From Hyaloperonospora brassicae (Eukaryota; Oomycota; Peronosporomycetes; Peronosporales; Peronosporaceae), in NCBI GenBank assembly GCA_947650285.1, contig CANTFL010000090.1:1178001-1242000 (forward strand): 64,000 nucleotides of DNA, read 5' to 3'. Of this stretch, positions 36,693-46,359 are shown one piece after another. Positions within the stretch are counted from its first letter, which is position 1. Each line of letters opens with the position of its first letter. The notes under the pieces were generated by a model, which worked only from the letters and a program-made list of their open reading frames with translations, made no database searches and had not been told where the DNA came from. A program made the translations under genes and the position numbers.

Positions 36693-37780
36693 ATGTAATA
36701 TGAAAGTTTTCACGTTATGTTGAAGCGTGAACTGACCTTTAGCTTTTGGTCCAAATTACTGTTGCGAGAATTTGATGTAGAGGGCCCAAGTGATGAATGA
36801 TAGAGAGAAGGACGCAGATATGCGTGAATGTATGCAAACAATCCCAAGAATGTTTATAGTCGGTCGAATGGTTTTCACAAGTCGCACATTTATTCTTTTT
36901 GTTACTTCAGGCATCATCAATATTACTTCATGCAAAAATAATGATTTAAAATCTGGTGTTGCATTGCTACGAATATTTGGTGCAACGTTTCGATGCACTC
37001 ATCCCGTAATTCTTCGTATTGTCTTGTGTATGATTTCCTCTTTTTTTTACCCGGACACCAACGCGCTTTTGTGCTTCACGAAATATGTCGCTTTTCTGGC
37101 TTTGGCAAAGTTTTTTGCGATTATTTTACAAGGTTTGCTGCGAGCTTCAGGTCAGTCAATGCTTTTCTATATTCCTACACGCTCTCAAAACTAGATGATG
37201 TCACGTTCAATAATTCGATGACGTGTACGCTAATCCTAATTGTGGCAGGTGTGACGACTACCTGGTGTAAATGATGACGTACTTATAGGCGCGACTTTGT
37301 TTTAGAACCTTCATTGTGAGATCGAAAGATGCCATAGCAACACTTACAACACAGTCATAAACTGCCTGACTCGACTTGTCAATATGCTTTGAGCTCATGC
37401 GATAAGGTGCACTGTGGACATCGTGCCGCAATGAAACGCGCTTGCCCCACCGAGTAAAGTGGTTTAGACATCGCCTCATTCATAGCGCAAATATTGCTGC
37501 GACAATGAATCGATAAGTAGGATGCATCAAATCGATTGCGTTTCCACGTATCGGTAGTGCTGATGGAATCCAATGCAGCAGTATCAGGCGACGTTTGCGT
37601 TGCTGTGTGAACATCACGGTGTGCAAATTCACTTGGACACCTTTGTTATTCGCGGTCAGTTCTGATACGTGGCCATTCCCGGGCGTCATCAAGACGCATC
37701 TTTCCCTTGAGCCAGGTCTCTCACTCAGCCATCGCGTTGCACCAGGGCATCTCTTTGGTTGCCATTCTTCACGGTTATGT
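36693..37780. other. Interval without recognisable gene
   Basis: Several minus-strand frames of 60-80 codons (36756-36998, 37258-37479, 37379-37573) overlap each other without a recognisable domain. This may be decayed coding DNA. Confidence 0.4.
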
Positions 37781-37896
37781 CTACTGTGCGACCTCCAAAA
37801 GCTTGGTTTGGATTTTGATGACGACCGGGTTTGCTGTCGACTTGTTCCTGGGCGGTGTCTTCTTGTCCAGACACTTGTCCAGATACTTGTCGACGA

Positions 37897-39159
37897 TCAA
37901 CTTGACCTCAGGGTGAGGTTTTGCAGTATCGTTTTGGTCGATTCCGCCACTGTCATGATCGCGTTCGAAACCTTTTTTCCAAACTCCTTGATTTTCGTGT
38001 TAATTTTGTTCGCGGTACGATCAGTAGCCTTCGTTTTCTGGTGCCGGGTCGACCTGCGAGAAAAGCTCTTGATCTTCACCTTGAAGTTCAATTTGCGTTT
38101 CTTCAGTCTGTTCTTGATTGCGTATTTCGTGGCTGTCATCAACATGGCTTTGACCCCATCTGTCAGCTCCGTGAATTTCGTCTTAGGAGGTATGATTGAG
38201 CCGATGGCTACTTTCTTCCGGTCCGGTGCTAAGTTGCCCAAATGCTTATCAATGTTTATTTTGATCATTTTTGCGCTCGTCTTGAAAAACAGTTTAGTGG
38301 ACTTGACCGCAGCTTTCACCGCGGCGTCGGCGACCTTCTGTGCAAATCTCGTACGCTTGGTCTGGATTTTCACGGCCAAATCAGCGGCAATCCTTTTCCG
38401 ATGCGGTAGCAGCTTGTTGATAGAACGCACGATGATATTCTCCAACTTCGATGCCTCCTTTTGAAGTGTCTCTCTAATGACGAAAGTTGCGGATGTCATT
38501 ACCAGGTCTGTGACCAGCTCACCAAGCATCTTATTGACTTTCATGACAGCCGGACTACCAGCCAGCGTCGTCCACATCGATGCCGACTTTCTTGATAGCC
38601 CATTCAAAGCCGCCTCGTAGTTCAGTGCGAGCGCTTCAACTGAGGTCTTACCCTTGGTCGCACCGTTTATCATGAGGTTGGTGGCCGTCTGTGAGAGCTC
38701 CGTAATCTTGGTCTTCATCATTTGAGAGGTCGGATTATTGCCCAGCTGGGTCCAAAGTGGTGCCGCCGCTGCCAGAGACGTATCGATGGTTGCCTTCAGT
38801 TGCGCAGCGAGATTCGTAGCTTGCACCTTTGCTGTACCCGTAGCTGCCAATGCTACGTTCGTGGCTTTTGCCACCACGACGCTTTGCGAAGCCTTCGTGA
38901 ATAGCGACTTGACTTTTTCAGCGATGCCAATTTGCCTCTCCTCACCGTCGACTTGTGCCGCTTCCGAGTCGCTGTGCACAGGAGGAGCCTCTTCCAGAAG
39001 CGTCTTCGTGCCTAATTCGTTGGCGTGGCCATCCACCACGAGATCCACGCGAGCAACACCGGACCCAAGAACAGCCTTCGGGTCGACCGCGGACGAGATG
39101 GCGTCGCTCCAAGCCAACAGGTTCACCACAGTCGCCGCGACGACGTACGCGAGACGCAT
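37897..39159 (-). CDS. Secreted RxLR/EER-like effector candidate, lysine-rich
   Basis: A 420-residue protein starting at ATG 39159-39157. Residues 1-20 (MRLAYVVAATVVNLLAWSDA) form a signal peptide. At 53-56 the RxLR position reads TLLE, preceded by TK. At 72-75 is GEER, a canonical EER motif. The mature part is helical-looking and basic, with a repeat spacing of 60 residues: LWTQL at 135 and MWTTL at 195; PHRKRIA at 252 and PDRKKVA at 312. A cluster of basic residues at 349-377 (RLKKRK, RRS, HQKTK) could act as a nuclear localisation signal. RxLR-EER leaders mark oomycete proteins delivered into plant cells; no specific function can be named. The neighbour at 41053 is divergent and shares leader and upstream sequence. 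The C-terminus may be shortened by a frameshift. Confidence 0.75.
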   Translation of the reverse strand: MRLAYVVAATVVNLLAWSDAISSAVDPKAVLGSGVARVDLVVDGHANELGTKTLLEEAPPVHSDSEAAQVDGEERQIGIAEKVKSLFTKASQSVVVAKATNVALAATGTAKVQATNLAAQLKATIDTSLAAAAPLWTQLGNNPTSQMMKTKITELSQTATNLMINGATKGKTSVEALALNYEAALNGLSRKSASMWTTLAGSPAVMKVNKMLGELVTDLVMTSATFVIRETLQKEASKLENIIVRSINKLLPHRKRIAADLAVKIQTKRTRFAQKVADAAVKAAVKSTKLFFKTSAKMIKINIDKHLGNLAPDRKKVAIGSIIPPKTKFTELTDGVKAMLMTATKYAIKNRLKKRKLNFKVKIKSFSRRSTRHQKTKATDRTANKINTKIKEFGKKVSNAIMTVAESTKTILQNLTLRSS

Positions 39160-39326
39160 GTTTTCGTACGGGTTCAGTCCAAACGGCGTAGCGCAGTTGG
39201 TCGTGCGGACCGTCTGACGCAGAATGCGGTGCCAGCCATCGCGTCTATAGCTCCTTCGACCAACACTGACTGACCCATTGTATGCAGCAGGTCCGACCCT
39301 AACCTCGCTCTTGGACCGGCTATGGT

Positions 39327-39410
39327 GAGGGAGAGGCTACATACCCCCGGCATTATTGCTAAATGCACCAGCGCCTACCCATTAGACTTGATATTTATAT
39401 GACAACAGTG
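39327..39410 (-). promoter_or_regulatory. Conserved upstream block of effector at 37897-39159
   Basis: Read on the minus strand, CACTGTTGT, then AATGGGTAGGCGCTGGTG, then, after 21 extra bases, TAGCCTCTCCC. The same blocks in the same order precede the effector at 41053. The core lies about 215 bp before the ATG. It could be a promoter or 5' leader element, or simply a trace of gene duplication. Confidence 0.6.
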
Positions 39411-39499
39411 CTTTCACATTCATGCCACGTCAATTCAAATATTACATAGCAAGCTAAGTAGAAATGCACCTGTAACGTAGCCCCGTCAATTCAAATAGA

Positions 39500-40400
39500 A
39501 ATCCTCGATTGTCTAGTGCATGATGATGAAACCCTTCTTCCACCTTTACTTTTGATGCTGCCACTGCTGAGGTCGTTGATGCTGATACTGATTCTGTCGT
39601 CGCTGACAATCAGGCTACGTTACAAGTTGATGGTGGCCAAAATCCTGCCGCCGCTGATCTCTCATGGATCTGCGAAGAATCTCCACCGGTCGGGCCTTTT
39701 GACAGTCAAAAGACGGCTGTAGAGGCTTTGAAGCAGTACGCCGCACACCAAGGGTTTGAAGCAGTACGCCGCAACCAAGGCTTTGCTATTAGTGTATCCC
39801 TCAGTCGCTCAATTTATCCCAAGCGCACTTTTCTAGCATATTCGTATGCAAAATCATATAGGAGATCCTACAGTCGGCACACGTCACTGCGAAACGGAGG
39901 AACAAAAAAGGTCGGCTGTTCATACGAGCTCGTGATCATTTATGATAAGCACGCCCGAAAAAATTGCCTGGTCAACTTTTTTTGTGGACAGCTGACACAC
40001 CTGCCACTCTCGTTGTATCACCAAGACCACGCGCTTAGCGCTACCGGCGGCGCGACGTGATACGCGAGAAATAGACGATATTAATTCTAAGGTCGTCCAG
40101 ATGCATTAAGATGGAGCTGCTCCACGGGCATGTGTGCGTGTTGAAGTCATACATAGCAGGTCATTATCTGCTTTTTGCCTGTATGTGATTATTATAAGTT
40201 ATTGTCAACCAGTCTAAGGAGGCGGGTGTCCTTATAAATGCCAAGGATGTCCACAATATCGTTCAGAAGACAAACAGAAAGGCACTTGGTGGAAAATCAC
40301 ACACGGAAGCTCTGCTGCAGCACATGACGGACCAGTATTATATCCATGGTTGCAGTGAACAAAAACAACCACGTTTGACACCTGTTTTGGTACCCGTCTG
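39500..40400 (+). pseudogene. FAR1/MULE-like DNA-binding domain remnant
   Basis: The plus strand reads SWICEESPPVGPFDSQKTA, then EALKQYAAHQGFEAVRRNQG, SIYPKRTFLAYSY, GCSYELVIIYDK and a C-terminal LTHLPLS. This resembles the zinc-binding FAR1-type domain found at the N-terminus of MULE transposases, with some binding residues lost. Beyond TGA 40058-40060 other frames read KEAGVLINAKDVHNIVQK, also typical of these proteins. No start codon or intact frame remains. It sits between the two effector genes. Confidence 0.45.
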
Positions 40401-40510
40401 ACCATGAACTTGACAAACCGTCATGACGAGTTGGAGGTGGAAGAAGGGCTTAGTATTACGCATTAGACAACGGAGGAATTGTATTTGAATAGACGTGGCC
40501 TGGCTGCGTC

Positions 40511-40577
40511 ACCACTGTTGTGATATAAACATTAAGTTCAATGGGTAGGCGCTGGTGTATATAGCCTCTCCCCTGCA
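40511..40577 (+). promoter_or_regulatory. Conserved upstream block of effector at 41053-42366
   Basis: Contains CACTGTTGT, the 18-bp core AATGGGTAGGCGCTGGTG (40541-40558) and TATAGCCTCTCCC. It matches, in the same orientation relative to the gene, the block upstream of the divergent effector at 39159, with about 8 mismatches in 51 aligned bases. The core lies about 495 bp before the ATG. Confidence 0.6.
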
Positions 40578-41052
40578 GACCCACTTCCGGTCGCGCGATC
40601 AGCCTGGCGATCAGATATCTTTCCCGTGAACAGCTCTTTGTGCAAACAGACAGTCAGTGGTGTGTAGACACGCGCGCTACATGTGACATTGTTGCTGCCA
40701 TTTTTAGTATGGGATACGTAGAGCTCGGCGTCTCAGTCAACAGCTGGCAGTCCCCACCAGAAGGTCTCGGATTTTTAACATGGCACAAAGTGCCTGTCGT
40801 GCTGTGAACCGCTAGGGAATCAGAAAAAGAGCGAACAAGCCCCGGCGTTGTGTCGTCGTCGTCGCCAGTTCAATGGCCTCATCAGATCATCATAGCTGAA
40901 TCCAGTTAATAAGCAATTGTCGAAGAGCTCCGCGTGCTGATCCACAGGTATCACTTTGCAATTTGATTGCATCCACCACCACCACCGCGGCCAACAACAG
41001 CAACAACAACAACAGGCCCGCACCCGTCTTTTCTACTGGAACAACAGGAACC

Positions 41053-42366
41053 ATGCGTCTGGCCTACTCCGCTGCTGCAGCTTTCGTCGCTGTTTTCGCT
41101 TCCAGTGACGCACTTATGACTGGTGTCAACGCGAACGCACTTCTCGAGTCCGACGTCTCTTTTGTGGATCGCGTGGCGGATGGCGACGTCTACGACGCGG
41201 ACACAAAGAGGCTTCTGCGGGAGTCTCTTGCAGACGGTCATTCGACACAGTCTCTAGAACCTGGGGAGAGAGTTGGCCCAACTGTCTTTGAAGGAGTGAC
41301 GCCGGCACTAGAAAAGATTGCACAAGGTTCCTTTCTAGCCGGAGCGGTACACCATCTGATGGACGCGAAGGTCAGAGTTGCCGAACAGGCCAAGAAATTC
41401 ATCGAGAAGGACTACATCATCATTAAATTGATCAAACAGATTATCGAGCCGATCGCAAAGTGGGTTACGAACAACTCCATCTACAAAACCATCATTGACA
41501 AACTTTTGGCTGTCAAGATTGACGGTAGGTCGATCAAAGACCGCTACACGGATGCTATGATGAGAAACAAAAAGATTCAGGACGTGGGCAAAGAGTTAAA
41601 GGTAGCCAAGAAAAGCGGAGATCGCCGTGATGGTGATGTCAAGCCACCAGCGAATGGCGAGGGTCGCCCTGTAGTTGAAGCCAAGCCAACTGCGAGCGTC
41701 GAGGGTCGCCCTGTTGTTGAAGCGAAGCCAAATGCGAGCGTCGAGGGTCGCGTCACAGTTGAAGACAAGCCAGCAGCGAATGTCGAGGGTCGCCCTGTTG
41801 TTGAAGCCCAGCCAACTTCGAGTATTGAGGGTCGCCCTGTTATTGAAGCGAAGCCAACTTCGAGCGTCGAGGGTCGCGTCACAGTTGCAGACAAGCCAGC
41901 AGCGAATGGCGAGGGTCACCCTGTAGTTGAAGCCAAGCCAAGTGCGGATGTCATGGGTCGCCCTGTTGTTGAAGCGAAGCCAACTGCGAGCGTCGAGGGT
42001 CGCGTCACAGTTGAAGTCAAGCCAGCAACGAATGGCGAGGGTCGCCCTGTTGTTGAAGCAAAGCCAACTGCGAGTATCGAGGGTCGTGTTACAACTGAAG
42101 CCCAGCCAACTGCGAGTGTCGGGGGTCGCCTCACAGTTGAAGCAAAGCCAGCAGTGAATGTCGAGGGTCGCCCTGTTGTTGAAGCCAAGCCAAGAGCCGA
42201 TAATGGCGTAGTCCACTTCGATGGTGTTGTCAAGACAGCAGCGAATGGGAATGGTCGCGTCGATTCTGATAATAAACCGGAGGCAAACCGCGATGATCTC
42301 TTAGATGATTATTTTTACGAGAAGCCAGAGGAGTATCCCAATGATCGTTATTATTGGAGACATTGA
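41053..42366 (+). CDS. Secreted RxLR effector candidate with 14-residue tandem repeats
   Basis: A 437-residue protein; the ATG at 41053 is chosen because it opens a signal peptide (MRLAYSAAAAFVAVFASSDA) like that of its neighbour. RLLR at 53-56 matches RxLR exactly. GER at 71-73 is a weakened EER. A helical segment follows (about 80-190), with hydrophobic and basic stretches such as IIKLIKQIIEPIAKWV. Then come 13 tandem copies of a 14-residue unit, consensus EGRPVVEAKPTASV, at about 203-384. The C-terminus is acidic and aromatic (DDYFYEKPEEYPNDRYYWRH). It is presumably delivered to host cells; the target is unknown. It is transcribed away from the effector at 39159 and shares its upstream block. 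Confidence 0.85.
   Translation: MRLAYSAAAAFVAVFASSDALMTGVNANALLESDVSFVDRVADGDVYDADTKRLLRESLADGHSTQSLEPGERVGPTVFEGVTPALEKIAQGSFLAGAVHHLMDAKVRVAEQAKKFIEKDYIIIKLIKQIIEPIAKWVTNNSIYKTIIDKLLAVKIDGRSIKDRYTDAMMRNKKIQDVGKELKVAKKSGDRRDGDVKPPANGEGRPVVEAKPTASVEGRPVVEAKPNASVEGRVTVEDKPAANVEGRPVVEAQPTSSIEGRPVIEAKPTSSVEGRVTVADKPAANGEGHPVVEAKPSADVMGRPVVEAKPTASVEGRVTVEVKPATNGEGRPVVEAKPTASIEGRVTTEAQPTASVGGRLTVEAKPAVNVEGRPVVEAKPRADNGVVHFDGVVKTAANGNGRVDSDNKPEANRDDLLDDYFYEKPEEYPNDRYYWRH
41659..42204 (+). repeat. 42-bp coding tandem repeat, 13 units
   Basis: Thirteen 42-nt units encode EGRPVVEAKPTASV variants. Units follow a P-P-V order (two EGRPVVEAKP units then one EGRVTVEDKP unit) for the first nine, so a 126-bp higher-order repeat underlies the array. 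Repeat number is likely to vary between strains. Confidence 0.9.
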
Positions 42367-43083
42367 GCAAGCAGTTGATGTTGTGGTATATTAAGATGTT
42401 ACAAAGAAGATTCGGAGATCATTGTGAGGGCACAGCTGGCATAAAGGATGATTTGGCGCATGTACTGGATCCATTCTTTGCGCGAATGGTGATTAGGCGA
42501 GAAGTGTCCAGTCACTAATGTGTACGAAATTAACGTACATCTGCCATGCCATTGCTAATGCTGCTCATTCATCCATGCTGCTAGTGTTCGGATACAAGCG
42601 ACATGAAACATATCCATCTTGCGTTTGTAGTTGGTAAGACAAGGTACGCAAGCTCTGGAGCCCGCATTGTTTCAGTATTTTAGTCCAAAGAATTGCGATA
42701 GGTTGTAGTTTATCGGCAACCAATTTGGCTGAGCATGGGTTGTGTGCGGTGTTATCTTGTTTGTTGTACCCTGTGTTAATTCTTTGTTGTAGATGCATTG
42801 CAAATTACGTTCAGGGTGAAAAATGAAATGGCCGAATATGTTTGTGCATCGACAACAGCAGCGTAACGCGGCCGACAAAATGAAATCATACGATGACAAG
42901 AGAATAGGAGTTGGTTTTTGTTCAGGTGACGAGCAACAATAGTGGCTGCTTACTTGGAGGAGGTATATCTTTCTCCATCATCTATAAAGCACTATATGGT
43001 TGTGAAGCATTTTTAATGCTGTGAAGCATTTTTAACTGTCCTATCGTGGTATCCTATTGTTGGAAATAGAAGTAAGCCATACC
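42367..43083. other. Downstream flank of effector, nothing recognised
   Basis: No coding frame was supported. A short direct repeat (GTGAAGCATTTTTAA) occurs near 43005-43035, just before the target duplication of the gypsy element. Confidence 0.5.
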
Positions 43084-43474
43084 TGTAACGGGGCAGCCCG
43101 TTACATGAAATTGTCACTTTAAGGAAAGTGACAATAAAGAATATAAAGATGGATATTCTTTAAAACAATATCACCAAAGTGGTGATATTGAAGGGTCGAC
43201 CAAAGGGTCTGTTCATTGGTTGATATCGTGATGATATCAACCCACCACTCGCCGCAAGACGCGCGCAATGAGTGGTGACGAGACGTCACCATACATGCAG
43301 TTATATTAGTATAATTGAATTAAGTCAAACGAAGAGACAGTAGTTTAAAGACTTAATTTATTAATATAACAGTTCTACTTTTACCCTACCTACGCTTCTT
43401 CGCTTGCCACGTGTACGTCCGTCGGGGCACCCAAATCCCTTGCGTTAAGTTACGCAAGGTTGTGCCCCGTTACA
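43084..43474 (+). repeat. 5' LTR of element B
   Basis: Begins TGTAACGGGGCA and ends TGCCCCGTTACA, a 12-bp perfect terminal inverted repeat. The first 22 bp are themselves a hairpin (TGTAACGGG, GCAG, CCCGTTACA). U3 has a chain of perfect inverted repeats, such as GTCACTTT/AAAGTGAC and GGTTGATATC/GATATCAACC. It is expected to hold the promoter and polyadenylation signal. Confidence 0.95.
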
Positions 43475-43476
43475 CC

Positions 43477-43492
43477 TGGTAGCACTTTGCAG
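43477..43492 (+). other. Primer-binding site of element B
   Basis: TGGTAGCACTTTGCAG starts 2 nt after the LTR, with the TGG expected for pairing to a tRNA 3' CCA. Element C carries the same site (59426-59442, minus strand) with one change. The tRNA was not identified. Confidence 0.75.
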
Positions 43493-43510
43493 TCCTTCCA
43501 AGGACCACAT

Positions 43511-43534
43511 CATCCAACATGTTCATGTTGGATG
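43511..43534. repeat. Perfect hairpin at the gag start codon (11-nt arms)
   Basis: Arms CATCCAACATG and CATGTTGGATG with loop TT include the ATG of gag. Element C has arms CGCCCAACATG and CATGTTGGGCG at the homologous place (59379-59402), so two positions changed on both sides and pairing was kept. Confidence 0.9.
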
Positions 43535-44670
43535 AAGAAGACACCTTTCACGCCACGCGTGAAGGGTTTACCCATTTGAGTGACATCGAATGGGGTGCGG
43601 TAGAACGAATGAGTTCTACCGTAGGCGAACTCGTCATCAGCACCATGTTGGAGTCTCTAGACAGAGACTAACAACATGCCGCTATCGCCAAGTTCATTCA
43701 GAATGAACTTGCTCTCGAGAGGGAGAAAGTAGCCTTGCTTCACCAGCAAGGCTCTCAACAGGCCGAGCAGTTGAGAGAACTCGGTGCTCAACAGACGGAG
43801 CTGTTGAGACAGCAGCAATTCCATGCTGCTGTGGGCGGGACGGCGCATGCGCGTCGTCCCGAAGTCATGAAAGTCGACATTTCCAAGTACAGTGGAGTCC
43901 CGGAGGACTCCCTGTTACTATGGTTTGTCGAATTCGACAGAGCCCAAAGGGATCGTCGCGTCGAAGATGAGCAAATGAAACTCACATTTGCTCAGACCCA
44001 CTTGGCAGGGCGTGCCAAAACTTGGTCCCTGGGACTCGAGAGTAGCGACCCAAATGTGTTTAGGTCGCTAGATGACTTCAAGTCCCGGCTCAGACAAACG
44101 TTCGAGCCGCCACGTGCTGAGTTCAGGGCTCGCTCAGAGCTTCTGAAACTCAAGCAGGGTAAGCGTGATGTGCACGCTTACGCACAACATATACGACTCC
44201 TTGCGAGTAGTATAACTGCCAACCCAGTACATGAACACACGTTGATTACGGTGTTCATGCAAGGGCTCGCAGAAGGGCCCGTCAGGAGCCACCTGTTCCG
44301 CCTTGAGCTGAATACGCTGGAAGATGCGATATCAGCCGCGGAACAGGAAGACTTTAGCATGAGACAGGCTCATGCTAGCTCAAAATCTTACCGTCCACCG
44401 AGACGACAAGAGATCGGAGGTCCAAAACCAATGGACCTCTGCTATGTTGAGAGCGAGAGACCTCGCTCTACAAACAACAAGCGACTGCAGAGGTGCAATC
44501 GCTGTCAGAAGTTAGGGCACTACGCATACGAGTGTAGTGGTCCATGCCCAGTACCAAACAGTACTGAGCGAAATGGACGACCTTTTGCCAGAAAGGGCAA
44601 TGGGCGTGGGTCCAGCGCTGTTGCGAAGCCGCAACAGCGAGACGGACCATCAAAAAATGGTCGGGGTTAG
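43519..44670 (+). pseudogene. Gag of element B, one nonsense codon
   Basis: ATG 43519 (MFMLDEED) follows a 44-nt leader. An in-frame TAA at 43669-43671 sits where element A reads Gln; otherwise 384 codons are open. The capsid-like Retrotrans_gag core spans about 43900-44350 (LLWFVEFDRAQRDRR, HLAGRAKTW, LRQTFEPPRAEFRARSELL). A CCHC zinc knuckle CNRCQKLGHYAYEC (C-x2-C-x4-H-x4-C) lies near 44495-44536. Gag forms the particle and binds the RNA. The frame ends at TAG 44668-44670, and the protease continues in another frame. Confidence 0.9.
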
Positions 44671-44689
44671 TAGGGGCGGAGCGCCCTAC

Positions 44690-44945
44690 TGACCTAGAAA
44701 CCTCAAGAGAATTTGCAAATCTCTAGACGAAAGTTGCTCCAGATACACAATCATTGTGTGTCTCTGCACCTTGTGATGACGTTTCGCTCATCACCTTGAA
44801 GTTGGAAGCGACAAATGATTTGTCGCTTCGTGCCCTAGTAGACTGTGGGGCGTCGAACAACTTTGTTCGTCGCCAGTCACTAGAGGGTCGTAGGCTCAAG
44901 TTCGTTGAGCGCGACATTCCCCCTCACAAGGATGACGGTGCGCCT
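44690..44945 (+). pseudogene. Protease of element B, broken
   Basis: The frame reads SLRALVDCGASNNFVRRQS; DCGAS is the retropepsin active site with Cys in place of Ser or Thr. A TAG at 44724-44726 stands where element C has Leu. A one-base gain within the C run 44919-44923 shifts the frame into the next stretch, where the protease tail reads DVILGLPWL. The protease would cut Gag-Pol during particle maturation. Confidence 0.85.
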
Positions 44946-46359
44946 TGCAACAGGCGGATCTAATATTGTGAAGAAACGTGTAGTAGGAATCCACTACACG
45001 TTAGAGGGCGAACAGTACGATGATGACTTCATCGTACTAGATCTGGATGACAAATTTGATGTCATCCTGGGATTACCTTGGCTCAGAAAGTACGAGCCAA
45101 GAGTGAGCTGGCAGCATCGATCCGTGAAGATGCCTGCTGCTTGTTCATCAGATGGCCATCTGATGAACATCTTGGAGCGTCCACAAGCGTGTAAATGTTC
45201 TGCGAGTGAGTGCGATGGCCTCACTTGCGGTACGGTCGTTAGCACGACTGCACAAGGTCACAGTGTAGTTGATCACTACACTGTGGAGCAATCTTTCGGC
45301 GGCTGTACAGATGTACAGGCTGCGCCGAAGGTTCACCACTCGAATAAGTCGAGTGGACCGGGACATGGATGCATGCCTAGCGGGCAGCATCTTAGAAGAA
45401 AGAAGTCTGTTGCACCCAAGGGGCAACATGAAAATCCTAGGTCGACTGGAGAGTCGACCGTAGAGAATCGGTCCCTGACTGTGGTTGCACAGCCACAGTC
45501 AGAAGACGTCGAGGGAATAAGTCCCCACGCGCTTGAGGAAGGAATTCCTCAAAAGTCACTTGCTGAGGGATTAAGCTCTCAGAAACCTTTGGAAACAAAT
45601 TTCCAGGAAGAAACCGAGACGTTGAACGTCTTGGCATATGACGGATCGAGCGTAGTCGCTTATACGCTTCATCTGATTGTGCCTCCGAAGCTAACTTCGG
45701 AGATAACTCAATTTCCAACTCTTGAACCGAAACGGTTCTCGCGTGATCTGCGTAGTGGCAAGGTCAAGCAGATCTGCATACTCGTCACAGATGATGAGTA
45801 TGTGGACGATATCCGATCGGCAACAGTGTTTACTGAGAACGAACGGGGTCTCAGTAGCCCATCGATGGACGAAAGTGTCCTCGATGAGAAGACTCGGAAT
45901 GAGCGATACGCGTCCCAATCCTGGGAGTCACTTCAGGCAAATCCTTTGTATAAGGATTTGATCGAATTCAAGGATGTGTTCCCTGAATTCGTACCTTGCG
46001 AGTTGCCTAAGGACAAAGACACTCGACACGAGATCGAGCTCAAACCGGGCTCGAAATACTGTGTCATGAAGCAGTGGCCACTGCCTCGTGAACAAGTGAT
46101 AGCGATCGACAAGTTCTATGCCGATCGCTTAGCAGCGGGCCATGTGAGGGAATCGACATCCCCTCACAGCTCTCCGACCTTCTGTGTGCGAAAGGCCAAA
46201 GGAGGGTGGCGGATAGTGCACGCATTCAACAAGTTGAATGCTGCAACGGTACCGGCTCAGACGCCGATACCGAGGAAGGACGTAATCATAGATGGTATGT
46301 CAAAGAGTACCATCTTTTCGTCCATGGATCTGATGGATGGATTCTATCAGATCCTGATG

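Noticed and set aside
37595..38464. 289-codon plus-strand frame opposite the effector at 37897-39159
   Set aside because: Shadow of a lysine-rich coding strand (AAG codons read CTT on the other strand); hydrophobic by composition, no domain.
41577..42233. Open frames of up to 206 codons antisense to the effector repeats
   Set aside because: They follow from a 42-nt (multiple of three) repeat: if one unit is open in a frame, all are. No start context or domain.
43511..43534. Hairpins as transcription terminators or bacterial operators
   Set aside because: The genome is eukaryotic and the hairpins recur throughout coding sequence.
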